Shown here: piece by piece, positions 1 through 6,408 of the stretch
Layout of the letters: every line of letters begins with the position of its first letter
Numbering within the stretch: the stretch's first letter is position 1
Source: UMGS1279 sp045577495
Lineage (GTDB): Bacteria > Bacillota > Clostridia > Oscillospirales > Acutalibacteraceae
Direction of reading: 5' to 3'
DNA length: 9,448 bases
NCBI GenBank assembly: GCA_045577495.1
Contig: JAZNIK010000025.1
Coordinates: forward strand, 1 to 9,448
Translations under genes and position numbers: made by a program
Notes under the pieces: model-generated
What the model was told of the DNA's origin: nothing
The model's input: only the letters and a program-made list of their open reading frames with translations
The model's database searches: none

Positions 1-77
1 AAGATGTCTACCAATGTCTTCCACGAAAAAAGAGGCATTTTGAGACTAAAATCAGAGCGAATTTAGAACATAAAAAA

Positions 78-112
78 TCGTCCAAACCCGCATTATTACT
101 AGGTTTGGACGA
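78..112 (-). terminator. Terminator of tRNA-Leu
   Basis: Perfect 11-bp inverted repeat (78-88 with 102-112, 13-nt loop). On the minus strand it is followed directly by six T's (complement of 72-77). It starts one base after the CCA end of the tRNA, so it is read as the intrinsic terminator of that gene. Confidence 0.9.
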
Positions 113-199
113 TGGTGCGGATAACAGGACTTGAACCTGCACCGAGTTGCCCCGACTAGAACCTGAATCTAGCGCGTCTGCCAATTCCGCCATATCCGC
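113..199 (-). tRNA. tRNA-Leu (anticodon CAG), CCA encoded
   Basis: The minus strand folds into a complete class II tRNA. The 7-bp acceptor stem GCGGATA/TATCCGC is perfect. The D-arm carries GGCAGACGCG. The anticodon stem CTAGA/TCTAG encloses loop TTCAGGT, giving anticodon CAG, which reads CUG leucine codons. The long variable arm CGGG-GCAA-CTCG and the T-arm with TTCAAGT are present, and CCA is encoded at 113-115. The extra arm and the sequence GGCGGAATTGGCAGACGCG are typical of bacterial tRNA-Leu. I see no convincing -35/-10 pair just upstream (200-260). Truncated copies of its 5' part occur at 366-404 and 586-604. Confidence 0.96.
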
Positions 200-254
200 A
201 TGTGTTTATTAAGTTTTGGTGTTTTGGTAGACATTTGGAAGACATCGACCAAAA

Positions 255-312
255 TTAGAGATTTTTGAAGTTTTGAAAATCAAGTTTAAAATCTCTAAAA
301 GCCTTGATTTTA
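255..312. repeat. Two interlocking inverted repeats
   Basis: Perfect 11-bp arms lie at 255-265 and 288-298. A second pair of 9-bp arms (276-284 and 304-312) places its left arm inside the loop of the first, so the two helices would be alternative or pseudoknotted. The stretch is A+T-rich, which raises the chance of coincidence. Function is unknown. It lies in the gene-free stretch 200-665, which otherwise holds only the tRNA pieces, the repeats and the hairpin-rich insert. Confidence 0.4.
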
Positions 313-365
313 AAGGGTTTGTGGCTTATCTGGTAGAAAGCATAAGACTTGATTCACGCAATAGT

Positions 366-404
366 ACCTGAATCTAGCGCGTCTGCCAGTTCCGCCATAT
401 CCGC
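366..404 (-). pseudogene. Truncated tRNA-Leu 5' fragment, copy 1
   Basis: On the minus strand this repeats the tRNA-Leu from its first base through the anticodon loop. It differs from the intact gene by one base (G at 389 against A at 184). The match (366-406 against 161-201, 41 bp) ends in the 3' side of the anticodon stem. Variable arm, T-arm and acceptor 3' strand are missing, so no tRNA can form. Confidence 0.85.
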
Positions 405-428
405 ATATAAAAGAAAATAAGTAATAGT
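386..428. repeat. 43-bp perfect direct repeat, copy 1
   Basis: Identical to 586-628, with starts exactly 200 bp apart. It contains the first 19 bases of tRNA-Leu (minus strand, acceptor and D-stem start) plus 24 bp of its A+T-rich upstream flank. That flank is not the one now next to the intact tRNA, which diverges after position 201. Confidence 0.9.
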
Positions 429-433
429 CAAAA

Positions 434-585
434 AGTAAATGTTCAAGCTCAAGGCAGACGCGCTACGCGCGTTACCCTCAAAAACTTGAGGAGCTCTGCT
501 CGTTTGGAGCACTTCGCATTGCTCCTAGTTTTTTCACCTCAGCGCTATGCCTTCATCATCCACCGGGTGCGGCATACCGCTTCGC
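434..585. repeat. Hairpin-rich insert between the tRNA fragments
   Basis: This block looks richer in G+C than its surroundings and is packed with short inverted repeats. They are acgcgc/gcgcgt (458-463, 467-472), cctcaa/ttgagg (476-481, 486-491), ggagca/tgctcc (506-511, 520-525) and an 11-bp stem with one mismatch (541-551, 571-581). It also holds 13 bp of tRNA-Leu D-arm sequence in reverse orientation (453-465), which pairs perfectly with 375-387. It resembles a small palindromic (REP- or MITE-like) element. I recognise no family and see no credible ORF. Confidence 0.5.
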
Positions 586-604
586 CCAGTTCCGCCATAT
601 CCGC
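586..604 (-). pseudogene. Truncated tRNA-Leu 5' fragment, copy 2
   Basis: The first 19 bases of tRNA-Leu on the minus strand, with the same G variant as copy 1. It is fused at 585/586 to the hairpin-rich insert, so the tRNA is lost from the D-loop onward. It lies in the second copy of the 43-bp repeat. Confidence 0.7.
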
Positions 605-628
605 ATATAAAAGAAAATAAGTAATAGT
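586..628. repeat. 43-bp perfect direct repeat, copy 2
   Basis: Second copy of 386-428, identical over all 43 bases. The sequences diverge just outside both ends (g against c on each side), so the duplicated unit is sharply bounded. Confidence 0.9.
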
Positions 629-664
629 GAATAGTGAAGAAGTAAGCAAGCAATGAATAAAAGC

Positions 665-741
665 CAAAAAAATTACGGATAAACACGTTGCAGCCGTAAC
701 AGGCTTTAACCTAAAACGGCTGCAGTGCGCTATATTCCGTA
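665..741 (-). terminator. Terminator of rpsT
   Basis: On the minus strand, downstream of the rpsT stop, an outer 6-bp stem (674-679 with 736-741) encloses an internal loop and an inner 9-bp stem (689-697 with 716-724, GCAGCCGT core). A run of seven T's follows (complement of 666-672). It is larger and more branched than a minimal terminator but in the right place for one. Confidence 0.75.
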
Positions 742-773
742 TAATACCCACACAAGCGGGAACTATTTTTACA

Positions 774-1037
774 CTATGCGTTAACTTTGTTTAAACGGTT
801 AGCAAGCTGAGATTTTTTACGAGCAACTGCATTACGATGCATAATGCCCTTTGCCTCTGCTTGATCCAACTTTTTAACAGCAACCTTTACGGTATCTGCT
901 GCATCTGCTGCTTTAGCATCGATTGCGGCATCTGCCTTTTTAATAGCAGTTCTTAAAGCAGAACGATAGCTTTTATTGCGTTGGTAGTTAGCTTCGCTTA
1001 CTAAAACGCGCTTTTTGGCGGACTTAATATTAGGCAT
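774..1037 (-). CDS. rpsT: 30S ribosomal protein S20
   Basis: Encodes 87 residues, the usual size of bacterial S20, a primary binder of 16S rRNA in the small subunit. The N-terminus MPNIKSAKKR, the very basic helical composition and the GIMHRNAVARKKSQLANRL stretch are characteristic. The frame is open for 15 more codons upstream, but the ATG at 1037 is chosen because the family begins MPNIKSA and GGAGGT lies about 6 bases before it (complement of 1044-1049). It is a single-gene unit with its own sigma-A promoter and terminator, divergent from gpr. The same rpsT-gpr-spoIIP neighbourhood is known in Bacillus. Confidence 0.98.
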   Translation of the reverse strand: MPNIKSAKKRVLVSEANYQRNKSYRSALRTAIKKADAAIDAKAADAADTVKVAVKKLDQAEAKGIMHRNAVARKKSQLANRLNKVNA

Positions 1038-1072
1038 AGTCACACCTCCCTTTATAATTTCAACGTAAAGTA

Positions 1073-1101
1073 ATAATACCACTATTTTGCTTTATTTTCA
1101 A
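1073..1101 (-). promoter_or_regulatory. Sigma-A promoter of rpsT
   Basis: Minus strand: -35 TTGAAA (complement of 1096-1101), 17-bp spacer, -10 TATTAT (complement of 1073-1078). The -10 is about 35 bp upstream of the rpsT start codon, giving a leader of roughly 30 nt. Confidence 0.85.
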
Positions 1102-1185
1102 GTGTTTTTTGAAATTTTTTATTCAAATTGCAAATTTGTGCAACTTTTAACATTTTTTATCAAAATAAACCGCCTACAGTTGACA

Positions 1186-1214
1186 GTATAATCACTTTTT
1201 AAAGGGAAATGCTA
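1186..1214 (+). promoter_or_regulatory. Candidate forespore (sigma-G-like) promoter of gpr
   Basis: GTATA at 1186-1190 and AATGCTA at 1208-1214, 17 bp apart, fit the sigma-G pattern (GHATR, about 18 bp, CATNNTA) with one mismatch in the -10. In Bacillus gpr is transcribed in the forespore by sigma-F and sigma-G, which makes the match plausible. The 33-nt gap to the start codon also fits. It is a short degenerate motif, so confidence is moderate. Confidence 0.4.
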
Positions 1215-1246
1215 ATCAAAGCAACAAAATTAAAGGGAGAAAATTT

Positions 1247-2107
1247 ATGCAGCTTAGAACCGACCTTGCCTTAGAGCAAAAAGAAATGCATTCAAGCCTA
1301 CCCGAAGGCGTAACCTGTGAAGAAACAAAAAAATCAAAAGCAAATATAACTAAAATCTCAATAACCAACACATTAGGTGCTAAGGCCCTTGAAAAACCAA
1401 TAGGTACGTATATAACCATTGAGGTTCCACCTTTTTCTGATAATCTTACAGATTATGATATGATTTCGATCGTGGCAGAAAGCCTTTGTGAACTTCTACC
1501 CAAGCAAGGCTCAGTTTTGGTTGCAGGGCTTGGTAATAGGGATATAACTCCCGATGCACTCGGCCCCAAAACCGCTTCTAGAGTACTTGCTACCAGACAA
1601 ATAGAAAAGGAAATAGCAAGGGTTGCTGATGTTAATTCGGTTCGCAGTATAGCCGTTATTTCCCCCGGTGTTTTGGGGCAAACAGGTATTGAAGCGTTTG
1701 ATTTGCTCTGCGGAATCACCGGAGAAATTCAACCCGATGCCGTAGTTTTAATCGATGCCTTGGCATCGCGCTTTTTAAAAAGACTTGGTTGTACTGTTCA
1801 GATGTCTGATTCGGGTATCGAGCCTGGTGCGGGGGTTGGCAACGCACGACTTGAAATAAGCAAAAAAACTCTTGGTGTGCCTGTTATAGCAATAGGCGTA
1901 CCTACCGTTGTTGATGCATCAACTCTGGTTTATGATTTAACAAATGGAAGCGGAACTCTTGCCGAGCCTGACGGTCAACAAATGATTGTTACACCTAGGG
2001 AAATTGACCTTTTGGTCGACCGCGCCGCCACAATGATAGCGGGTGCCATAAATAAGGCTTTGCATCCGAATTTAGAAAGTACTCTTATCGCCGAACTACT
2101 TGGCTGA
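1247..2107 (+). CDS. gpr: Germination protease (spore endopeptidase GPR)
   Basis: GPR is made as a zymogen in the forespore and degrades small acid-soluble spore proteins at germination, freeing DNA and amino acids. Family hallmarks are RTDLALE at 4-10, GLGNRDITPDALGP at 94-107, SPGVLGQTGIEA at 139-150, VVLIDALASR at 166-175, SDSGIEPGAGVGN at 187-199, a near-invariant stretch from 208 to 223 (TLGVPVIAIG...PTVVD), and MIVTPREID at 246-254. Asp103 and Asp170 sit where the essential aspartates of this A25-type aspartic peptidase family lie. At 286 aa it is shorter than the roughly 370-aa Bacillus enzymes: it lacks a loop after the PTVVD motif, and the segment before RTD|LA is only six residues. 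GGGAG lies 7 bases before the ATG. First gene of the sporulation unit. Confidence 0.96.
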   Translation: MQLRTDLALEQKEMHSSLPEGVTCEETKKSKANITKISITNTLGAKALEKPIGTYITIEVPPFSDNLTDYDMISIVAESLCELLPKQGSVLVAGLGNRDITPDALGPKTASRVLATRQIEKEIARVADVNSVRSIAVISPGVLGQTGIEAFDLLCGITGEIQPDAVVLIDALASRFLKRLGCTVQMSDSGIEPGAGVGNARLEISKKTLGVPVIAIGVPTVVDASTLVYDLTNGSGTLAEPDGQQMIVTPREIDLLVDRAATMIAGAINKALHPNLESTLIAELLG

Positions 2108-2140
2108 CATATTTAAAGCCACTATAATCATATGATTATA
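2107..2140 (+). promoter_or_regulatory. Candidate sigma-E promoter and 18-bp palindrome before spoIIP
   Basis: ACATATT (2107-2113), 15-bp spacer, CATATGAT (2129-2136) resembles the mother-cell sigma-E pattern (KMATATT, CATACANT) with one mismatch in the first element and two in the second. The -10 lies inside a perfect 18-bp palindrome, 2123-2140 (TATAATCATATGATTATA). In Bacillus spoIIP has its own sigma-E promoter in addition to readthrough from gpr. The palindrome could be a regulator site or coincidental in A+T-rich DNA. Confidence 0.4.
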
Positions 2141-2159
2141 TATAAAGGGGTGGTCTAAG

Positions 2160-3203
2160 GTGCGAATAGGCAAAGGTGTGTTTTTTTGGTTTTCATTCTT
2201 TTTATTGTCAACAGCATCTCTCTATTGCTTTGCCTTTATTTTTTCTTTTGCGATACCCATGAACGCTGTAGCCATAGAGCAAAACAGTTCTATATCTGTA
2301 GAAAGCACAGCCACACAAAGCAATATATCTTCAAACAAACAGAATGTATCGAGCAAATCAAGTAAGTCCGAACCCACAGAGGAATCGGTTACTGCCGCAT
2401 CAAAGGGCAAAGCAAAAGGCAAAATAAAAACCATAAAAATCACCGATTCTGCCGCAAATTTAAAATACCAAAAAATTTATATTAAAAACAACACTTCGCT
2501 TAATATAAATCTTAAATCCGAGCTTTTAGCTGGGCCAAAGCTTAAAATAAAAAACACAACAAAGCCACAGGTTTTGATTGTTCACACCCACACAACCGAA
2601 AGTTATATGCCCGAAGAAAGGGCATACTATACCGACCAAGATAAAACCCGTTCAACATCCGACCCCAAAAACATGGTTGCTGTAGGCAAGGTTCTTGAAA
2701 GCACTTTAACCTCTAAGGGTATAGGCGTTATCCACGCGATAGAAAAGCACGACTATCCTGAATATACAGGCGCATACTCGCGTGCCGCCGAAACCATAAA
2801 AAAATACCTTAAAAAATACCCCACCATTAAAGTTGTAATAGATTTGCACCGCGACAGTATGACAGAAAGCGACGGCACAAAAAAAGCACTTGTAACACAA
2901 ATAAACGGCAAAAAAGCCGCTCAGGTTATGCTTGTTTCGGGGTGCCAAGATGGTAATGTAACAGGTTTTCCAAATTGGCGGGAAAATTTTAGACTTGCAA
3001 TTAAATTTCAACAAACCATGGAGGTTATGTACCCCACACTAGCGCGACCGATTTTATTTACGGCAAGAAAATACAACCAAAATATTACAACCGGTTCACT
3101 ACTTCTTGAGTGCGGCACAGATGCAAACACACTCGAGCAAGCAAAATACTCCGCAACACTTGTAGGTAACGCCTTAGCAAGTACACTTAACACTCTAAAA
3201 TAA
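2160..3203 (+). CDS. spoIIP: Stage II sporulation protein P
   Basis: SpoIIP is a membrane-anchored peptidoglycan amidase/endopeptidase. With SpoIID and SpoIIM it thins septal peptidoglycan and drives engulfment of the forespore. The protein has an N-terminal membrane segment (about 8-33), a low-complexity Ser/Thr/Lys linker (about 42-95) and a catalytic domain (about 137-345). Motifs are LIVHTHTTESY at 139-149, VVIDLHRDS at 225-233, KYNQNITTGSLLLECGTDAN at 304-323. His142, His144, His230 and Glu317 are the likely metal/catalytic positions by family pattern. The start is GTG at 2160, supported by AAGGGG about 9 bases upstream. Follows gpr after 52 bp, as in Bacillus. Confidence 0.96.
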   Translation: MRIGKGVFFWFSFFLLSTASLYCFAFIFSFAIPMNAVAIEQNSSISVESTATQSNISSNKQNVSSKSSKSEPTEESVTAASKGKAKGKIKTIKITDSAANLKYQKIYIKNNTSLNINLKSELLAGPKLKIKNTTKPQVLIVHTHTTESYMPEERAYYTDQDKTRSTSDPKNMVAVGKVLESTLTSKGIGVIHAIEKHDYPEYTGAYSRAAETIKKYLKKYPTIKVVIDLHRDSMTESDGTKKALVTQINGKKAAQVMLVSGCQDGNVTGFPNWRENFRLAIKFQQTMEVMYPTLARPILFTARKYNQNITTGSLLLECGTDANTLEQAKYSATLVGNALASTLNTLK

Positions 3204-3213
3204 AGGAAGTTTT

Positions 3214-3429
3214 ATGAAAAAAGTTAAAAACAAAAATTTATATTGGTTTTTTAGGTCTATGTTTATATCACTGCTACTTGTTTTTTGCCTTTTGTTTTTG
3301 TTTTTGGGCTCAGCAGAATGTTATGCACGAATGAAAACAACCACAACTGGCAAAACAACAAAGGTTTTAGAACAAAAAGACGGACATATATTTTTTCTTG
3401 GGGAAGAAATATACGCCCACGAAAAGTAA
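3214..3429 (+). CDS. Small membrane or secreted protein downstream of spoIIP
   Basis: A 71-residue protein of unknown function. A basic N-terminus (KKVKNK) and one hydrophobic segment (about 12-33) are followed by SAECYAR, which could be a signal-peptidase site after CYA at 36-38, so it is either exported or anchored with a short outer tail. The tail is polar, with TTTTGKTTKVLEQKDG at 42-57 and HIFFLGEEIY at 58-67. It starts 10 bp after the spoIIP stop with AGGAAG in the gap and is followed at once by a terminator, so it belongs to the gpr-spoIIP unit and is probably made during sporulation (inference). A decayed copy of its tail lies at 8120-8212, independent evidence that this is a real gene family. 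Confidence 0.8.
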   Translation: MKKVKNKNLYWFFRSMFISLLLVFCLLFLFLGSAECYARMKTTTTGKTTKVLEQKDGHIFFLGEEIYAHEK

Positions 3430-3468
3430 TAGGAACGGTGCTAAGTTTTCCTTAGTACCGTTCCTATT
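3428..3468 (+). terminator. Terminator of the gpr-spoIIP unit
   Basis: An 18-bp stem (3428-3445 with 3451-3468) with one G-T pair and a 5-nt loop, starting inside the stop codon of the 71-aa gene. The U-run is weak (ATTATTCT), but the helix is strong and no gene follows for 160 bp. Confidence 0.8.
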
Positions 3469-3536
3469 ATTCTGCTAGTATAAATCTTAAAGTTTTTAGA
3501 TTTTAAAAATAGCCCTCTCTTTTTGCAAACTTATCC

Positions 3537-3565
3537 TTGACAAGTTTACAAAACTATGTTATCAT
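3537..3565 (+). promoter_or_regulatory. Sigma-A promoter of the PrpD/TRAP operon
   Basis: TTGACA (3537-3542, consensus), 17-bp spacer, TATCAT (3560-3565, one mismatch). Expected start near 3572, leaving a leader of roughly 57 nt. The leader holds the small dyad AGTT-N5-AACT (3584-3596), a possible operator, but no regulator gene is present to support that. Confidence 0.85.
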
Positions 3566-3628
3566 ATTCTTTGTTAGTCATAGTTCTTATAACTGCATAG
3601 GAATACCAACTGATAGGAGATTTGTTTA

Positions 3629-4978
3629 ATGAACAAAACAGAATTGTTTTTAAATTTAATCGATAGTATATCCAACAAACCTATCCCTGATAATGTTATT
3701 TTAAGGGCGAAATTAGCTCTACTTGACTATATTGGTGTAACGTTAGCAGGGCTAAAAGAACAAAGGGACAAAATAGATAGTCTTATGAGTTCTTTTGATG
3801 ACGCCGACGGAAATATATATCCCGTTGGTATGTCACAGGCTATGAGCATAAACAATGCCGTATTTTTAAATGGTTTAAACGGTCACGCATTAGACTTTGA
3901 TGACGGAACCAATGCCGGTATTATTCATTTGGGCTCTCCTATTTTTTCGGTTCTTTTACCTCTTGCCCAAAAATATAAATTTAGCGGTGAAACCCTGTTG
4001 CGTGCGGCTATATTAGGCTATGAGGCTTCCTTTACAATGGCAAGAACCATACAACCCACCCACAAGCAACGAGGATACCACGCCACAGGAACTTGCGGTC
4101 TTTTGGGGATTGCGGTTGCCGTTTCATACGCTTTAGGATACACAGAAAAAGAAAGAAAAAACGCTTTTTCTACTGCAGCAGTATCAGCGACAGGTAGCTT
4201 AAAGGTTTTAGAGGATGCTTCGCAGTTAAAACCATACAATGTTGCAAAAACTGCTCTCTTAGGTTTGATTTCAACACAGATGGCAAAAGCAGGCTTTGAT
4301 ACCCCCGATGATGCTCTTGCGGGAATGGCAGGCTTTTTATCTCAAATGTATGGAAGCGAAGATATAGACTTTGTATCCCCTCTTTTAAATGGCACATACG
4401 CTATTGAAAAAGCCTATATAAAACCATATGCCGCTTGCAGATACACCCATCCTTCAATAGACATAGCTAAGGATTTAAGAAAAACACATAAGGTGGATAT
4501 AGACTTTATTGACTGCGTTAAAATAAAAACTTATTCGTTAGCGGTTAAAAAACACGACCATACAGATATTAAAGGCTCTGCATCTGCAAAGATGAGTATC
4601 CCTTATAATTTTGCTGTTACCTATGTGCTCGGCAAAACAGGTATGGAGGCATTTACCGCCGATGCTTTGGAAAATTTAGAAGTTCAGGCCTTAACCAAAA
4701 AGATTAGTGTTGCCGAGGATGCCGAAATGACTGCGGCATTCCCTGAAAAAACAATAGCAACCGTTGAGGTTATCTTAAAAGATGGAACTATTTTAAAGGG
4801 TGAAAGTGTTTTACCTAAGGGTGAACCTGAAAATCCTCTTTCGTTAGATGAAGCTATTGAAAAATTTTCGGCACTTGCAATATATGGCGGAAAATCCAAT
4901 GAAGAATTAACTAAAATCGTACAAGCTACGCTTGATGTTGAAAATCGACTTGATGAATTAAACAGTTTATTAAGCTAA
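3629..4978 (+). CDS. MmgE/PrpD family protein (first paralogue)
   Basis: A 449-residue protein of the MmgE/PrpD family, which includes 2-methylcitrate dehydratase, cis-aconitate decarboxylase and iminodisuccinate epimerase, cytosolic enzymes acting on small di- and tricarboxylates. Family signatures are NGLNGHALDFDDG at 81-93, GYHATGTCG at 149-157, KPYAACRYTHPSIDIA at 265-280, SAKMSIPYNFAV at 319-330 and LPKGEPENPL at 395-404. Length matches the family, with an all-helical part and a C-terminal alpha/beta part. AGGAG lies 8 bases before the ATG. First gene of an operon with a TRAP permease and a second, clearly diverged PrpD protein. The exact substrate cannot be told from sequence. The methylcitrate-cycle partners prpB and prpC are not in the window, so a role outside propionate metabolism is likely. 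Confidence 0.93.
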   Translation: MNKTELFLNLIDSISNKPIPDNVILRAKLALLDYIGVTLAGLKEQRDKIDSLMSSFDDADGNIYPVGMSQAMSINNAVFLNGLNGHALDFDDGTNAGIIHLGSPIFSVLLPLAQKYKFSGETLLRAAILGYEASFTMARTIQPTHKQRGYHATGTCGLLGIAVAVSYALGYTEKERKNAFSTAAVSATGSLKVLEDASQLKPYNVAKTALLGLISTQMAKAGFDTPDDALAGMAGFLSQMYGSEDIDFVSPLLNGTYAIEKAYIKPYAACRYTHPSIDIAKDLRKTHKVDIDFIDCVKIKTYSLAVKKHDHTDIKGSASAKMSIPYNFAVTYVLGKTGMEAFTADALENLEVQALTKKISVAEDAEMTAAFPEKTIATVEVILKDGTILKGESVLPKGEPENPLSLDEAIEKFSALAIYGGKSNEELTKIVQATLDVENRLDELNSLLS

Positions 4979-5033
4979 CGAATTTTAACGGCCTTATAAT
5001 AAAATTAAAATATAAAAAGAAAGGAAGTTTACT

Positions 5034-6392
5034 ATGCCTATTGAATTTTTGTATTTAGGGATAGTCCTTGCAGTTGCGGTTATAGGTTTTTCAGTTTTAA
5101 AACGCGAACTGCACGAATGTATGCTAGTAGCTTTTATTGCACTATTAGCAGTAACAAACACTTGGTCACAACTTGGCACATTTATTTTAGATGCCCTCAA
5201 AGAACCAAGTATGTATGCTATCATTATGTTTATGATTTCTGCTGAGTTGCTTTCTAAAACTTCTATTATAGATGATTGTATTGCAATAATACTCTCTATA
5301 TTTGGCAGAATTACCGGTGGTGCAGGTTTTGTTGCCATTATTGGTAGTGCCTATATGGGCTCGCTTTCAGGCTCCGGCCCCGGTAACGTTGCGACCACAG
5401 GCGTTTTCACCATCCCCGCTATGAAAAGGGCAGGTTTCCCTCCCCATCTTGCCGCTAATGTAGAGGCACAAGCAAGCACTATGGGAAATATGATCCCCCC
5501 TGCAGGTATGATTGCTGTTGCATTCGCTGCCTTGGACAAGCTATATCCAAACAAATACAATATCTCACAATATTGGATAGTGCTTTGGGCAATTGCTATT
5601 TGGTTTATTTTGCAAAGAATTGTTACCTTAATGGTTATGTGCAAATACTATAAAGTAAGACCAATGGATAAATCCGAAATCCCAAACTTTAGAACCTCTT
5701 TGAAAAAAGGTTGGCGTGCAATATTTTTGCCTATTATTGTCTTTGCTCCCTTCTTTATCACAAATCAGTTTGGCGACTTTTTCCAAAGACAGTTAGGTGA
5801 AGGTTCATCTTCATTCTCTAGTAGTATTCTTTTGTTCTTGCCCGCGTTAATTGTTATTTGCAGTATTTTGTTTTCAGGCAAAAAGGCCATTAAGGATAGA
5901 AGCTTAAAGGCTATGACAATGGATATCACCAAAAGTGTTAACAAGGTTGTTCCTACTGCCTCCTTAGTTTTATTTGCCTATTTTGTAAGCAATCTTTTAG
6001 AGTCTATGAATATTGAAACTGCTATTGGAGAATTCTTCCAATCTCTTAATATGGGGCTTTTAGGTTTGGCTTTATTGCTTCCGTTGTTTACTGCTATTTT
6101 GGGTATGTTCTTACCCGGATCCACACAGGTAAAAATCTTCGGTGGTATCATAATTACCATCTTGTCTACCGCAGGTTGCAACCCATTACTAGCTTGTGCC
6201 ATGCTCCCTTGTATTTGCGGTGCTATGCATGGTGTTACACCTCCGTACTGTGCTTGTGTATATATGGGTATGGGTATTGCAAAGGCAGAACTTGGTCCCA
6301 CTCTTAAAAACAATATGATTTGGATCTCTATTCATTATCTGCTGTCTGTCTTATTTATATTAGGAATTATCCCAATGTTCGGTCTTGTTTAA
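5034..6392 (+). CDS. TRAP-type transporter large permease (DctM-like)
   Basis: A 452-residue polytopic membrane protein with about a dozen hydrophobic segments, read as the large, transporting subunit of a TRAP transporter. Such systems use an ion gradient to import organic acids. The most telling stretch is SGSGPGNVATTGVFTIP at 112-128, followed by MKRAGFPP, EAQASTMGNMIPPAG at 144-158 and, in the second half, GMFLPGSTQVKIFGG at 357-371 and GVTPPYCACVYMGMGIAKAE at 400-419. These are the paired GS-rich loop and PP motifs of the DctM fold. Length is close to usual for a stand-alone DctM. AAAGGAAG lies about 7 bases before the ATG, 55 bp after the first PrpD gene. A DctP- or TAXI-type binding protein, normally next door, is absent. 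Confidence 0.9.
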   Translation: MPIEFLYLGIVLAVAVIGFSVLKRELHECMLVAFIALLAVTNTWSQLGTFILDALKEPSMYAIIMFMISAELLSKTSIIDDCIAIILSIFGRITGGAGFVAIIGSAYMGSLSGSGPGNVATTGVFTIPAMKRAGFPPHLAANVEAQASTMGNMIPPAGMIAVAFAALDKLYPNKYNISQYWIVLWAIAIWFILQRIVTLMVMCKYYKVRPMDKSEIPNFRTSLKKGWRAIFLPIIVFAPFFITNQFGDFFQRQLGEGSSSFSSSILLFLPALIVICSILFSGKKAIKDRSLKAMTMDITKSVNKVVPTASLVLFAYFVSNLLESMNIETAIGEFFQSLNMGLLGLALLLPLFTAILGMFLPGSTQVKIFGGIIITILSTAGCNPLLACAMLPCICGAMHGVTPPYCACVYMGMGIAKAELGPTLKNNMIWISIHYLLSVLFILGIIPMFGLV

Positions 6393-6408
6393 TAGGAGGT
6401 CATACGTT

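Larger units (their letters stand above)
3..246. repeat. Inverted tandem decamers flanking the tRNA
   Basis: Positions 3-23 (plus) hold two tandem units of the pattern ATGTCTWCCA. Positions 224-246 hold two more on the minus strand, with the A and T versions in swapped order. The two blocks form an imperfect inverted repeat around the tRNA and its terminator. Paired short direct repeats beside a tRNA resemble arm-type sites of tyrosine recombinases. That reading is inference, because no integrase gene lies in the window. Confidence 0.5.

Noticed and set aside
8..193. Minus-strand 61-codon frame across the tRNA
   Set aside because: It is the tRNA-Leu and its terminator read as protein.
386..628. 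CRISPR-like repeat pair
   Set aside because: Only two copies of the repeat, a 157-bp gap with internal structure, and clear tRNA origin.
545..751. Minus-strand 68-codon frame over the rpsT terminator and tRNA fragment
   Set aside because: It runs through the terminator and the tRNA piece, has no RBS, and looks like translated non-coding DNA.
1180..1192. TTGACA directly followed by TATAAT one base later, upstream of gpr
   Set aside because: Both hexamers are perfect, but a 1-bp spacer cannot work as one sigma-A promoter. Neither hexamer finds a good partner at 16-18 bp.
3571..3628. Possible riboswitch in the leader of the PrpD/TRAP operon
   Set aside because: The leader is only about 57 nt and has no stable fold beyond a short dyad.
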